A stretch of 64,000 nt of DNA from Utricularia gibba (GCA_002189035.1 CM007989.1:5921001-5985000), one strand, 5' to 3'; positions 1-13,406 are shown, counted from the stretch's first letter. A program made the numbers and translations. Notes: generated by a model not told the origin, from the letters alone.

Positions 1-2860
1 GTGAGAGTGTCTTCACTTTTCTTTGTTTTTTTGTGCTACCTTCCAAATCTTTGAAAATTTTAGACTCTTTTTACTATGATTTCCATAACTATATTTGACT
101 TAAAGGTGATTTTGTAGAGAACTAGAAAATAAACTAGACTGGTGATGTAGAAATTAGTGAAAACTAAGTGTTTTCAAACACCAAAAGGAAGATTTCACTA
201 TGATCACTAAGAAAGTTAAACTAAATTTGATTAGAAAGTTACAAGATGATAGAATTCTCCCCCTTCTTTTATGTTCACCTATATCAAAAAAGTTGGCCCT
301 TGTTTCTATCCTCCTTTTAGTATGTGTACTTGCAAAAAGTTGGGCAAGATGAGACTTTCTCTTTTTTCCATCTCTTTATAACCATATCTTCGCTAATGAT
401 GATATATTTCTCTATTTCAAGAAAAGTCATTAACTATCTACAAGATATGTTGGAACAAATGTAGGTGTAGTTCGAGCGATGGGGTTAGCCTATGTCATCT
501 CAAGTTTCTTAGATCCATTTAGGTTTAGTATTCAAATGAGAGCCTCTTGGAAGGGTTTAATCTCTCATCAAAGAAGGTTGAATGCACCTCTCCTAGGGCA
601 TTTGCCACCCATTAAGCTCGTTATATCTTGTTGCATTCTGGCCACATGAAAGACAAGATTGTCATCTCTTTGGGGTTTAGTTGGACATTATCCTTTCATT
701 AGAATACTAGTCTCTTAGGCCTTAGACTAAATAGGTTAGGCTATGGGTTCCACTTCCTTGTGGGAAGGAAATATTCCGAGGGTGTTGATGAGCTTATCCC
801 TTGGTGCAAGATCCCATGAGGTCTTACCTTGTTAGTGAGTGCCATCTTCTTCTCCATCTCCTTCTTTGCATTGAGCTCTTCCCAAGTGAGTTGCATCTAG
901 TCCTAGGTATTCCTCTTTGAGATTTGAGAATACTTCCATGATAGCCTTCATTTTCTAGAAGAAAATGATGGCAAAAAATTCAAGGAAAAAGTTGCTTGGA
1001 ATGATCCCCTAAGGCATGAGTAATAGAGGTATGGTCTTCGACCTACCCTGTGACTATTCCTCCAATACTTCTCCCTCTATAAAATACATAGATCTACCTA
1101 GGCATCCTTATGACTTTGCACTTGAATAGTTCATACCTTATAGTTTTTCACAACAAGCAATTTAGAGAAGCAGAGTTTGCATCTTTCTACTCGAGAATTC
1201 AGTGAAGAATTGGTCACGTCTCACAAACAATTCAAAATGTTATGTGGTTATGAGATTTTTCATTGTTTTTTCTCTTGATTTCTATAACATCAAAATGACT
1301 ATTAAGTGTTATGAGGAGGACAAGAAAAAAAGATGGATTGATGATCCAAAAAACAGGAAAACTGAGAGTGCTCACACACTAGAATGGAAATCTCCATTAT
1401 AAATTGGGGATTTTTCTAGACAAGATGAATCAAAAACTTAACAACAACTAAAAGATCATTTCTTCTTTCCATCTCCTTCATTGGTTCCCAAAAGTTCTCA
1501 ATTCTTCCTTAATTCTAGTATTTATACTTGTAGAAAGTCAAGTGCCACCTCCCTTTGACATCATCCTCATGGTTGCTAGATTTCTCATCCTCCTTTTCAA
1601 GGAAAAGTTTACCCTCAATCAAGTCAATAGAATTATGTGAGGCGTTCTGTTATGTGCAATTCATTGGGCTATTTTAGGGTTGCACTCCCTTTCGAGGTAA
1701 TAGAGTGGGAATAAAATCCCCAATGACGCTGAAACTAATCCTTTTCTTAACGTTCACTAGATGCTTTATATATGAATTTGCTTTCTTAAATGTGAAAGCA
1801 ATGAAAGAGATAAATGCATTCATGGCACCAATACATAATATTAGAGATTCTCTATGTGTTTTTCTAACACTATTTTGAATCCCAAGATATTGCCTCACAT
1901 ATTCACCCACCAATTTCACATATTCTATAAAGATTGGGAATAGCAATAATTTTCCATGTCTTAGTATTTCCAATTTCTGGGGGGATCCTTGTTGATTCAC
2001 TCTACTTCTTACTTAGGAACTTTTTTTCTTTGTGAAATCAATGGAGTTCTCTTTTGAAAGGGTGAATAGGTATCTTTATTAAGAAACGTATCCCCATACC
2101 TTTTAGTTCTTCATGGAGTTCTTAATAAGGAACAAGTCAATGCCTCAACAAAAACCTACACTCACTCGATCATTGGCTCTAGAGCAGAAGTCTAAAAGAG
2201 AGTCACCCAATCAAGAAGAGATAAGTGGGGTTTTAATCTAAACTTTAAAAGTGAACTATTGCTGGTTTTTGAAGGATAACACTTCTTTGAGTTTGCATTC
2301 CTAAGAGTGATACAATCCGAGTGAGAAGGCCGTACAAGGAGGAGACACTTGTGAGCCTCTTGAGTGCCCTCGCTTCCATAAACTATTAGTAGCTATGGCC
2401 TTTGAGGCCTTGTCAAAAGCCCCATTAGTGGATACAATTGCATCCTCTTCCACAAGTGGTCGCATATTGAACTCAAACTTTTAGGGAGGACATTGAATTA
2501 CAAGTTCTCAAAGTTCTTGGTGGATCACCTAATTGAGATCATGAGTTGGCTGTGTGTAAATGGCTCTAAAGCATGACCTTATGGGTCAATGCGAGCTTTT
2601 GACTAGAAGAACTGAAGCATTTCACAATCCTGTCATCCCTACCTATTACTGCCCAAAAGGGCACTAAGTCGGAATAAAGTAAGATCGATTCAAATTGTGC
2701 GAACTCGTTAAACTATAGAAGAAAGCAGCATGTGTCTGATGCTGCACTCCAAAAGTTTAACTAGGTCTGAAAATGTTCATGAAGACCCAACCAGCTACAT
2801 CGTTGGCTTTTACATCTACATGCTAACTTGTAGGATTTGGTTTCTAGTCATTGGGTTTTG
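1..2860. other. Gene-poor stretch, nothing recognised
   Basis: No open frame here resembles a protein family I know. The longest, about 108 codons on the minus strand at 1674-2000, has no recognisable motif and no exon-like neighbours. Codon use and stop density look like non-coding DNA or very old transposon sequence. I see no LTR borders, tRNA or clear repeat. Confidence 0.5.
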
Positions 2861-3476
2861 ATAACACTGTTTTTAGTGTGTTTTTATACGTGTTTTTAGG
2901 TATGTTTTATAGGGTTAAATGTTATTTAGTATACTAAATTGTCTTCTTTTGTGTATTTAGTTTACTGAAATGTGTTTATTGTGAAAACACGCTCAATTGA
3001 GAACAATTAAACCGAAACTCTCATTTTACCTCTAGTCTGTGTTTAAGTCTTAACAGGGTAAGAGTTAGTACTGGTAGTGCATTTTCTACATTGACAAGTC
3101 AAAAGGAGCAGAAAAGTTGAGAAAAAGCCACTTTTTGCTGAAAGCAGCCGTCTTCAGAAAAGATAAGATTTGGAGTAAAGATCTTTCTTCTAAAAGCCCA
3201 TGGAAAAGATAGAGATACCCTTACTTTGAGTGGGAAAAAGGAAAGAGGAAGTAGGAGAGAGAAAATGGCGAACAGTAAGGAGCAATGAGCAAAGGAGAAC
3301 GATGATTCTCCGGCTGCCTGCAGATCTACATTTCTCCATCAAATTTCCATCCAGAACTTTCATTTTCAGTAGATTTACGACCGAGAGCAACCGTTGAATA
3401 TTTTATTACTATTTTATGCACTTCCATTTCTATTTTTTAACTTGCTATTGTTACTTTATCTAGGTCTGCAAATGCA
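2861..3476 (+). repeat. Possible LTR-like sequence, unassigned
   Basis: The stretch opens with TGATAACACTG and a T-rich block that resembles in style the start of the gypsy LTR at 4537-7075 (TGATAGCACAC on the minus strand). It contains a purine-rich centre, as plant gypsy LTRs often do. No primer-binding site, second LTR or target duplication was found. The 66-codon minus-strand frame at 3190-3390 inside it is not convincing as a gene. Confidence 0.25.
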
Positions 3477-3626
3477 TGCTTCAAAATATTCTATGCATTA
3501 ATTTTGTGATGTGGCATCTTTGCTCTAGTAAGATCAAGAGTAAGAACTTGAAAAAGCATATTAGACATGAGGTGTTGAGCCTAATTAGAAAGGTAAGGGA
3601 CATATCCTCAAATGTGTGAGCTATTC

Positions 3627-4487
3627 TTAGATAGTGTTGTAGAACATAATGCTGAAAACACTAGTAGTAATGAAGAGAAATGAAGAAATATTGAATATGG
3701 AAAAAAAGGAGATGGTACTATCGACAATACGATAGTGCATAAAATCCTCAAGCAAAGAAAGAGCTTCGGTTGGTGTCTTCTTCCTTAAAAATCCTCCTGC
3801 CGCCGAATCTATCATTGCTCGATCAGTGCATAACAATACATCATAGAAATATTTGACCAAGGCATTGGTCTGAAAACTATGGTGTGGGCAGGAGCCCAAA
3901 AGATGATTAAATCTTTCCCAATATTCGTTCAATGATTCTCCACTCATTTGTTCAACATCACTAATTTCTTTTCTGATTCCTTCAGTCTTGGAAACTGGAA
4001 AATACTTGCTCAAGAACACGTTCTTCATTCCAACCCAATCGGTTATGCTTCTAGGCCTTAATGAGTTGAACCACATTTTGGCTCCTCCTTCCAAAGTAAA
4101 CTGGAAGGCTCTCAAAAAAATAGAATCTTCAGTCATCTCAGCTCCCTTGAATGATATACATACAGCTATTACAATGTCTAGATGCTCATGGGGATTTTCT
4201 CCAATTTTTCCATAAAACTTTGGCAAAAAATTTATCATCACCGGTTTTAGCTCGTTTGCTCCATCCTCTGGAAATCTGATGCACAGACCCCTATAAGTAT
4301 GATCAGTAGCATCCAATTCGTTCAAAGTTTTCTTAAGTTCAGCCATTTTGAAATTACTGTTATTCTCGGGTGAGAGCTGCCTCAATCTGCTCGCTTCCCT
4401 AACTCTAACCTTATTCTTGCTGATAACTCTCTCAATTTCTGGGAGGAAAGTGAGATTACCTGCACCAGAAGAACGTAAATGCATCAA
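3627..4487 (-). pseudogene. Ty3/gypsy gag fragment (retrotrans_gag domain)
   Basis: This frame encodes the capsid-type gag domain of plant Ty3/gypsy retrotransposons. The diagnostic block runs from about residue 75 to 250: a PKFYG segment, then ENPHEHLDIV, FQFTLEGGAKMWFNSL, FLSKYFPVSKTEGIRKEI and AMIDSAAGG, all typical of the family. The stretch after about residue 250 turns into low-complexity hydrophobic sequence, and no zinc knuckle, protease or polymerase follows. The element is therefore truncated near 3720. Just upstream on the same strand are a primer-binding site at 4517-4533 and the LTR beyond it, so this is the first part of an element's interior. It is not a host gene. The first methionine is arbitrary. 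Confidence 0.85.
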
Positions 4488-4516
4488 CTAGAAACACAAA
4501 ACAATTAAACACCGCT

Positions 4517-4533
4517 CCCCGGCAACGGCACCA
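4517..4533 (-). other. Gypsy primer-binding site
   Basis: On the minus strand the sequence reads TGGTGCCGTTGCCGGGG, three bases after the LTR end. TGGCGCCGTTGCCGGGG is the usual primer-binding site just inside the 5' LTR of many plant Ty3/gypsy elements. It fixes the element's orientation and the inner LTR border. Confidence 0.8.
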
Positions 4534-4536
4534 ATT

Positions 4537-7075
4537 TGATAAACGGAAATTTTAGCATATCGTTGCAATAAAACAAACTTCGTATCAAATACATTTATAA
4601 TCCCTAATGCTCACAAAATACAAATTAATCACAAAACGTACAGTGGAATTCAGGGTCAATCACAAGGAGCTTGTGCTTGTCATGTATTTCAGCAAATGTA
4701 GAATTCAAAGTAAACAGTGGTAAATGATAAGTGATTTTGTGTCATTCCAAAACATGTTCTTCCACTACTCTTGAGTGTTGTTTTTACTTATCTTAGACTC
4801 CACTTTCTCATTATTCTCAATTGATTTTGCATCTTTCACACTACTTTGATCTTTTTGGAGGGAAAGTGTATTTTGTGGATTTTTAAGATACTTTTGGATC
4901 AATTTGAGGAGAAATCAAGACCCACCAAATTATGGACTTGATGGACCGCGAATCTCAGCCCAAGACTCGGTCAATGATGAAGATTTGGTCCAAGATTCGT
5001 GGATAAGATAGAGATGTGAAGAAGATCTTCGAAGATTTGGATAGAAGATCTTATCCAAGCCCATCGAATAAGCTCAATACGAAGACTTGGATCTACTCTA
5101 CTATAAATACTCCACCCTCTAAACCATTAGAAATGTCTTTGACCACTTTTACTTTGAATCTTTCCTATTTTCATGTCTATTTTCATGTTTGAGTCGAGTC
5201 TGCGCGTGTAACCGCTTGCGGCTGAGGATCTGCGGTGAAGCCTTGCTTGCGCAAGTCCTGCGCATGTGACTATTTTTTACTATGTTTTTCGACATTTAAA
5301 TTGAGGTTTGATTCTATTTTTTGCAACGTTTTCTTTACCAATGTGATCTTTAGTACCATATAACTCTAAGGGAGTGTGGGAGAATCAAAAGTTGGCCTCA
5401 AGCACCTAAGGAGAAGGGCTCAATCGAACATCATTGATAAGACACATTCTATCTAATCTATCTGCGAGGTGTGAGGTGTAGGGGTTAGATTTGGGTGTGG
5501 ATAAAACATGGGTTATCACAAGAGGTGAAATGGCTATAGTGGCGTGGTTGATTCCATAATCACACTAAACGAGGGACGGTGCTATAACAGTCACCGAGTA
5601 GCACTATTTTAGAATAACACCCCAGAACTTGCGCAAGCAGGTCAGTTTTCAAGGTTTACACACACAAGTTTGGGTGAGTTTTGAGCAAGATGGATCCCAG
5701 GTCCAATGCCATTTTTCTTCTTGTTTTTAAAACCAAATATTTCTTTTGTTTTCGTTCTTTTTGAGTCTTTGTTTGAAAAGAAAATTCCAATAACAATTCC
5801 CTGTGGATACGATCTTATTTTATTACTTCGATGGTTTCTGTGCACTTGCAGAATCAGTAAACAAGTTAGGTAAACAAGATTAGTAAATAATATCAGGTCT
5901 TAACACTAAGGTAACAGGTACTGGTTCTAACTCAAAATAATACTATTGTGCCTTAAGGGTCTACAGGTGGTATAGTACCCAAATTCCTAATTTAATCTGC
6001 CATGTTCCTATACTCAAAACTTCAAGTAGCCTAAGTCTACCCACATCATTCATCATATTTTTGGCTAAGTTAGTCCCTCATATCATCACCAACATTGTAA
6101 TTAGGTCTAACCCCATGCAAGGCATATAGAATTATGTCTACCTGATTCTATTGGTTCTACCCCGGACTAACACCTACTGTTCACGTCTTGATTTGTTGGT
6201 CTACCTCTAAATCAAGCATCTAAGTTGTGAAGCTACTTGTTTCCCTTCTTAGGTCTACCCATGGCTTTATCGAAATAGGAACCAAGGGACAATGGTGAAT
6301 TTTATTAAGACTCCTAAACCCACACTACCATGTTTCACCTTAAAGCACTCCTAGGGTTTAGCTATTCATGCTTTGAAGGTAAAAAGTGATGACATTAACA
6401 TAAAACAATGAAAATGTTAAAAACATTGTGCAGAAGTTGAGTGCAGAAACTACAGACATCAACAAACTAAAAGAAAGCGATAAGTGTTCCGATTTCCATC
6501 TGCCACTGTTTATAGGCTGGAATAGTGGCGCTGGATTGGGTCTTGATGCTGTTCTTGAGGATGAAGTTCTTCTCCTCTTCTAATCGGTGTTCTTCGTGTT
6601 GGAGGTGTTGTTTTTGGTAGAGAAGTCGTCCCCCTCACCGCTGGAGTTTGCTGAATGTTGGAGGGAAAAATCCCCCCGTGTGTATTCTGAAAAGCACGTT
6701 GTCCCCTTGCGATTCTCTATCCTCTCACTTTCTCTTGCCTCCCACTACCCAAGGCAAGTACATTCTCTGACAGTTCTGCTGCTCCTGCCCCTGACTTGCA
6801 GACTGCTATCGGGACAATGTATTCATTGCCTCCTGCTGCGCGGTAACTTACACGAAGTCCTTGATTTTTCCATGATTTTCGGGTAGCTGCGGGGGCTCAA
6901 AATTGGGTTAGAACATGAGTAGCCTAAATCAAAGGATTTAGACCACTAACACACCAAAAATCACATTTTCCTAAATTATATATAAAAATACTTAAAACTA
7001 TAAAATAAACAACTAAACATCACTAAAAACTCATGATTTTCATATCCTAAAAACATGAAAATTTGTGTGCTATCA
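4537..7075 (-). repeat. Gypsy family B LTR, split by a solo LTR
   Basis: On the minus strand the LTR starts TGATAGCACACAAATTTTC (right edge 7075) and ends TTTATCA (left edge 4537), next to the primer-binding site. Without the family A solo LTR nested at 4725-5856 and its duplicated 5 bp it is about 1.4 kb. A diverged plus-strand copy with the same beginning lies at 33068 onward. The 99-codon frame at 6587-6886 lies inside the LTR and is not taken as a gene. Confidence 0.75.
4725..5856 (+). mobile_element. Solo LTR, gypsy family A, with 5-bp TSD
   Basis: A 1132-bp unit starting TGATAAGTGATTTTGTG and ending TTGCAGAATCA. It is flanked directly by GTAAA at 4720-4724 and GTAAA at 5857-5861, a 5-bp target duplication. 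No interior sequence is attached, so it is a solo LTR left by recombination between two LTRs. A TATA-like CTATAAATAC lies near 5101, as expected of an LTR promoter. Other copies are at 18471-19590 (with primer-binding site), 22523-23039, 13096-16980 (decayed, interrupted) and 62700-63048 (decayed). Confidence 0.88.
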
Positions 7076-10000
7076 AGGTTATATCGGTCTTTACCCAAGG
7101 AACGCAATAGAAATGGTGCTAAACATTGCTACCGAATTCCAAAGGCATCAGCCTCTATATTTCCATAACTTTCCATAATGTAAACTTTCCTTCCATTCAT
7201 TTGTGGTCATCTTTCAATAGAGTTACCTCATACATGTCTGATATAGTGATAATGTGATCCGCAATCATTCATTAACTTTACGGTTTGACAAGCTTCATGC
7301 AAAACCGTTTTAGATGGCCCTACATCAGCCCAAAATCATGAATCATAATTCATTTTGAACCTAAGAGGAAGGGCTTCCTTAAGGAAAAAGAATCACCTTA
7401 AAACTATCATCCAATACATAGATATGAACTTATTATTAGGGATTCAAAACTGGTGTGAATGAAGTTTAGTAAAAACTTCCTAAGTGAACTCCTTCCTAAG
7501 AACTCCAAATCAAGAAATTATTTCTAATAGTTAACCTTAAGGCATAGAACTACAATGTTTATATTAAGAACCGAAGTAGAAAATAAACCAACCAACACAG
7601 AAATTGCGATAAACAGAAACATGGCACATATTCAGCATTTTGCAAAAAATAAATATTGTCTAGTTGCCATACAAATCATCCCACTCACACTTCACCAACG
7701 CAATTCCACATAAACCTTATTCCTCTATGTCCTACCTACACCCCTGCAAATTTTATGATTTTAGGAGTACTCTATGAGCCATACCATATTAAACTTCAAA
7801 ATTGCACATCTGCTTACTTTCTTGTGTCCATGCTTCACAACTTTTCTTCTTTCGTCTCATCATGCTTACAGAGCTAAACTTCATCCATTTGCTTCCCCTA
7901 ACCATTCATGATTGATTTTTATCCACACCAAACTTGTTGGTATCATGTATAATTCTATGCTTGACACTTGCTTCCTTTTAATTAAACCAAATCATCTTGC
8001 ATATAGAAATTAAAAAATGGTTACTAGTATTGTTTTTTTTCCTCTTCTCCTTTCCTTTGTTCATTCCTAGTGCATCTAAATATTTTGGGGTCTCACAAAC
8101 TCAGTGATGTTTAAATGATCATGGATTGGGTTTAAAGGGTAGCATGTCTTCCTACTCTTAATGTATGCATTCTGGAGATAACTAATTTATTGACAAATCT
8201 TATCTTTTGATATTTATTTTGAATTTTGATCAAATTTATATCACTAATAAAATACTTTACTTGATTTATATGTTATAGAAATTATGATGAGATTCTAATG
8301 TGAGATTCTTCAAGCATTTATGTTCAAGTTAAAAATTTTGTAGCTAAAGTATTTGTGAAATGAGAATATTACAAATGTGGATGAGTATCGAGTTCTCTAA
8401 ATTGTTTAGACAATAGTTCTCACAATTGATGTAATGAGATTATTAGAACCCATGTGTGCATGTCGATTAGAAAATCGATTCATTGGATAACTCGTTTTTT
8501 AGATGCTACTATGGAAAACTAACCAAGTATCATTAGCAAGATCTCGAATATGACAGTCATGCAAATTAACTTAGAGTTGAGGTCAACAAAGTTATCTTGA
8601 TCTTAAGTTTGTATTTTCGTTCATTATTAATGAGAGTCTAACCATGAGTTGTCTAATATGGATGAGAAGGAATGTGACTCCTTAAGATTGGAGATAGTTG
8701 ATTGATCAATAAAATTTTCATCACTTATATTAATTATAAGATCTTATATCAACTAATTGCATCAAGTCTAATAGTAAATCCTAGCTCCAGGTTAATAACA
8801 CTCAAAGATCTATAGTTTTGGTTTCTCAAAAATTTTAAATTCCATTGCATTGAGGACCTATGATGTCTACGAGAAATCTAACACCTATATAATCTTGAGG
8901 TATTACACAACTTCATCTCTAATATGACTAAAGGAACCTCCTTGGTTAACCAAGCTTTGGTTGATTTTAGCCATTTGGGCATAGCTGCTGATGATTAAAG
9001 GGTTGTGGTTTGGTTGTAGCAAGCCTATAGAGTCCTTCTATTTAAAATATATTGGCATATCAGCTAGTTTTTGAATCTCCACATCCAAAAATCAATGGTG
9101 GGTAATACAAAGTAGGGGCACAATAGATAAAATGGATGGACAAGTCAGGGAAGCCATTTGTCCTTAAATAGAAGTACTAGCAATAGAAAAAGAAGATGAA
9201 AAGAATATTTTGATGAAATGCAAGAAATGATTACAACAAAAAAGATGGAAATGTCTTTGTAGGAAGGGATGAGATGACTAGGTACTTGAAAAGCAACGAG
9301 GAGAAGACCATAGTAGATGTAAAAAGAAGAAAAGGAGAAAAGGAGAGAGATGAAAAAAAAAAAAAAAAGTGAACATCAACGAGAACATATGTGGAGACAA
9401 TTTTTAGGACCGGAAAATTGCCTTCTAGCAATACTACTTCTAGCAGAATATCATCATAGAAGTAGAACTTGATTTATTCATTTGTGTATAGATTGAGAAA
9501 GAGAAAGGATAAAACATTCAACTTAGGAAACTTAAGATGTAGGTAAAAAAGGATGGGATATGGGTATATAGGAAAAAAATTTTGGGAAGAAACTATTTGG
9601 TTCAATTATATTTTATTTTATTTATATTATAAAATAATAGATCTAAGTATAACATTGTTTAGAAAACTTAGGAAGAAAAAAAAGTAAAAAATGATGCAAA
9701 TGAATTTGAGTGAATCTAAACTATCTCTAGTTAATAGTCATTTTAGAGTTATAAGATCAAAAAATAAGTGAGCTTATCCTTCTAAAATTTTGAGGCCATT
9801 CACTTTTAAGTTTGCCACTGTATTGTTCTATATAATTTTATATTATATATTTTATTAATTTTAATCAGTTTATCACATAATAAACACGTTACTTAAGTTA
9901 GATCCGTGACAGTATATAATTTCTTTAAATTTGTAATCCATATGAACGAGAATTATAAACTTTATATAACATGAAAATCAATATTCTATAGCAATATGAA

Positions 10001-10300
10001 GATTTTCGTTTGGCAGGAGTGTAGATACAAAATCCTAATTTACAACTTATTTAGTAGTAAAATCCTTGTCATATTTTTTCTTCTTGTTTACAAGTGATTG
10101 CAACAGCAGGGGCAACAAACAGCACGTGTACATCAACACACAGACTTAGCAGGTGAACAAAAACTGCTGCGAACTGCAAGCAAGGTGCCAGAGGTAACCA
10201 CCTCAAGTAATATTCTGACTCCAACGCAAAAATAATCCAAGCTTACTGAGGCACTCGTGCAAAATCTGAAACAACGGTTTCAGTAGCCTCGGGTCATGAA
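7076..10300. other. AT-rich spacer
   Basis: No gene recognised. Part of it (about 8163-8250) is an inverted match to 34545-34632, so at least that piece belongs to a dispersed repeat. A 15-base A run lies near 9354. The last 200-300 bases before 10374 are probably the 3' untranslated region of the WEE1 gene. Short frames at 7656-7877 and 9231-9431 lack protein-like features. Confidence 0.5.
8163..8250 (+). repeat. Dispersed repeat piece (inverted match at 34545)
   Basis: The run TTGACAAATCTTATCTTTTG and the following 60 bases recur on the opposite strand at about 34545-34632 with few differences. Around the second copy the sequence looks like a retroelement end, but I could not define borders for either copy. 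Confidence 0.6.
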
Positions 10301-10373
10301 CTGGGAGGCACAAAATAATACAGAGCAATGCCTTCAACAAGCATTCTTTTTTTTTTTTTCCAAGGGAACATTT

Positions 10374-12723
10374 TTACACACCCCTAATCCTGCAGAAAAT
10401 TGGATTCTCGACTATTTCCTTAGCAGAGGGTCTCCGTACGGGATCAGCATCCAGCATCGCCTGAACATAAAATGAAACTATGGCAACAAATTCAACTGCC
10501 TCCGAACCATTATCATATCATATCACATCATACCTTGATTAAATTTTGAAATTTCAGAGAGTGGCTTGGGAGAAGTGGCAGCTTTCCTTGTCTAAGGTTG
10601 ATAAAATGGGATCCTGAGTCAGGTATGGCCAAGCCTCTGGCAATCTCATAGACCGAAGCTCCCAAACAGAATATGTCAACCTTGTCAAGATGATCAAAAT
10701 TCTCGTTCATAATTTCCTGGGGCATGTAACGTGCATCACCTTCTTCAATTGGCAAGCTTTTATCTATGCGAGTTGCACAACCAAAGTCCCCGAGTTTATA
10801 CACACCATTTTTCACATATATGTTATCCGGCTTCACATCAAGGTGGGCTATCCCACGGCGGTGTAAAAACTCCAATGCCTTCGCCATCTGAAAACTCCAA
10901 GATGCCAATTCAATTATACTTACATGGGAAATCATAGCAGCAAACTAAAATGTTCTTGCTTCTATATTGCTAGTTTCTAGACCTGATATGTTAGATCTAG
11001 AGCCTCAGCTTCGGTCATTAATTTAGGTGGTTTTTTGACAGAAAGGCTGTGATCGCATAGCTCCAATTGAATGAAGAGTTGCTCATTTTCGAACCAAGAA
11101 GAATAGTAGCCAACTATATTCTCATGATACCCTGAAAGAATGAAGCGTCAAAGTAAACTTGAATACACATAAACTACAGGTATAATAAGTGAACCCACAA
11201 GCCCAGAGCAGTCAATCCCTTTTGGCATTCTAGTGGCTTGCCCGTTTCTAATAAGAATGGGTGTTGAAAAACTCAACACCATGTGCCCCCGTGGGGGGGG
11301 GGGATGCTGCTCAAAGAAAAAAAAAAAAAAAAACCAACCTAGAGCAGACAGAGCTTGAACTTCATTCAGTGCCTTGCGCCTGTAACAATGTGTAAAGATT
11401 TTTCTTGCAATGCAACACCAAATATGCAGCTAAGATTACAGGGAGCATCTAGCTACTATGTGAAAATATGATAAATTACCTATCCACATCCTGATGGAGC
11501 TGTTTTTTGCTACGCTTTACTGCATAGCAGCAGCCATCAATCCTCTTGAAGACTTTAAAAACATGATTAAAGTATCCCGTACCAAGTTTCTAGAATAAAA
11601 AAGCATAATCCAGATAAGATACATAGAATTCAAATCAATTCTAAGACGAAGGAATTCGCATAGAAAAAACCTCTATTTCATGGAAATCAGTTCGATATCT
11701 CGATAGACCGTCACCGCCACCTGCTTTAGAGTAAAAATCTGGAAAGGCCAAATAAGCATGGTTAAAGGTCTCATATCAAATTTAAGGCACCCATGGGGAT
11801 TATAAATGATATTCAGACACTTGATACCTCCATTTTTCAATTTTTCAAACCCAAAATGGTCCATGTCACAGTGAGATGCTTCATTAAGGTATGGATTCAT
11901 TAAGCATGGTGGAGGCATCACCCTGCATCGTAGCGCTATTGCAGATTTAGAAACATAACTGCACTTCTTCTGGGTATCCTGGAGCTTTTCGATCTTCATC
12001 TCATCTATTCTCAGCACATCTTCCACAGGATCTGGCATTGATTCACTTGACTCATCCAGATTAACAATATCTGCAGCCGTGGTTTACAAACTCAGAAGTG
12101 ATTGAATCACTGTTTCCATCCCTATTTTGGAATATTTTCACACTATTTCCAATACGCTAGAACATAATCTAGTAGTAAAGAATCACCGCTGGAGAATCAT
12201 AAAACTTAGTTACAAGCACTTATTAGAGACATCGATACCTATTTTTTGCCTTTTGCGACAACTTGTCTTAACCTTTTCTGGTGACTTGGGGCAGGGGAAC
12301 CTTTCCTAAACAATAAGAACGCACAGAGTAAGCTTCTTGTTATATAGGAGTATCACACACGCATTTCTACCTCGTTCCAATCTAAACTTGAAGCAGCATA
12401 GGGCATTTCCGGGGTGATGTAATCCGGTGTGCTGAGGCAAAAAAAAAAAAAAAAAACCAAGAGAAAAATATATGCAAGATGAAGAATGAGGAAAAAGAAT
12501 GTGAGAGTAGCTAAACGCAGTTTACTACACTTCACCAGAAGAAATCCTGACTAAGGATGCAGTCTTTTTCATCGTTTGTGTCTGCATCGGCGCTGAGAGG
12601 CAGAGATAAATGACAGATTTCGGAATCCAAAAGCTTGGGACACGCTGAGACATTTGGGGATTGAATGGAGAGGAGGTGGTCGAGTTGAAAGGTGATATCA
12701 GGCGGAGTGCCTTTCACCATCAC
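10374..12723 (-). CDS. WEE1: WEE1 protein kinase
   Basis: Wee1 kinase inhibits cyclin-dependent kinase by phosphorylating its glycine-loop tyrosine and delays the cell cycle after DNA damage or replication stress; it is nuclear. I assemble ten coding exons: 12723-12536, 12431-12371, 12305-12239, 12070-11828, 11738-11671, 11589-11480, 11379-11339, 11131-10983, 10887-10534 and 10460-10374. All have GT-AG borders and compatible phases, giving 1368 nt (455 residues). Landmarks are the glycine loop at G212/G214, lysine K234 in YAVK, catalytic HLDVKPDN with D326, and DFG at D343, followed by the Wee1-type EEGDARYMPQEI. Residues around 60-70 (SQDFFCTPDYITP) match the plant WEE1 N terminus. An in-frame stop lies upstream of the chosen ATG. 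The exon 3 donor (GTATCG at 12238) was chosen because it alone keeps phase. No disabling change seen. Confidence 0.95.
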
Positions 12724-12902
12724 CTTCCGGAGCTGCGCTTCTTGTTATTCTTCAAGTTACGCTAGTGGTTGCAGCTGCGATGAAACGAGATCGGCGGTAT
12801 TCGCTGGCAGTCGTGAGAGTGAAGAGCGGAGCGGGGAAGAGTAGAAACTATAAACAAAAAAAAATGGAAAATGGTTCGAATGTGGCGGTTGGGGTGAGCT
12901 GA

Positions 12903-12912
12903 GGCGGGAAAA
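12903..12912 (-). promoter_or_regulatory. E2F-like site upstream of WEE1
   Basis: The minus strand reads TTTTCCCGCC about 180 bp upstream of the WEE1 ATG, matching the E2F/DP consensus TTTSSCGS class. E2F factors drive S-phase genes, which would suit a cell-cycle kinase. The position is right for a proximal promoter, but binding is inferred from sequence only. Confidence 0.5.
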
Positions 12913-13406
12913 GTAGGGTTTCGGCAAAACGCCAAGCGTCCCTCTAGTTTTCGAATTTGTGTTTTCTTGAATTGGGAATAGGATTAATTAACAAAATAAT
13001 CCTCTACGAAAAATTCATTAGATATATAGTACTATTTGATAAATATTGATTAAATAGCCTTCTTGTGTTTTATTTGTTAAATAATAATATTTTTTTTATA
13101 ATTGGTTTTGTGTCATTTTAAAACATATTTTTTTCATTACTTTTAAGTATTGTTTTCAATTATACTCTATTTTTTATACTATTTTTTTATATAGAAAGAA
13201 TATTTAATGAATTTATTGGATATTTTTTAATCAATTTAATGAAAAATCAAGATACAACAATTTATAAATTTGATGAGTCACGAATCCTAGTCCAAGACTT
13301 CATCTAAGAATGAAGATTTGATGAAAGATTAGTGAATAAAATAAAGATTTTAAAATGATTTTAAAAAAATTAAATAAAAGATTTAAATATAAAATTTTAT
13401 CCAACT

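Noticed and set aside
11673-12038. 121-codon frame read as an independent gene
   Set aside because: It is WEE1 exon 4 and exon 5 sequence read through an intron; the splice sites at 11827 and 11739 separate the real exons.
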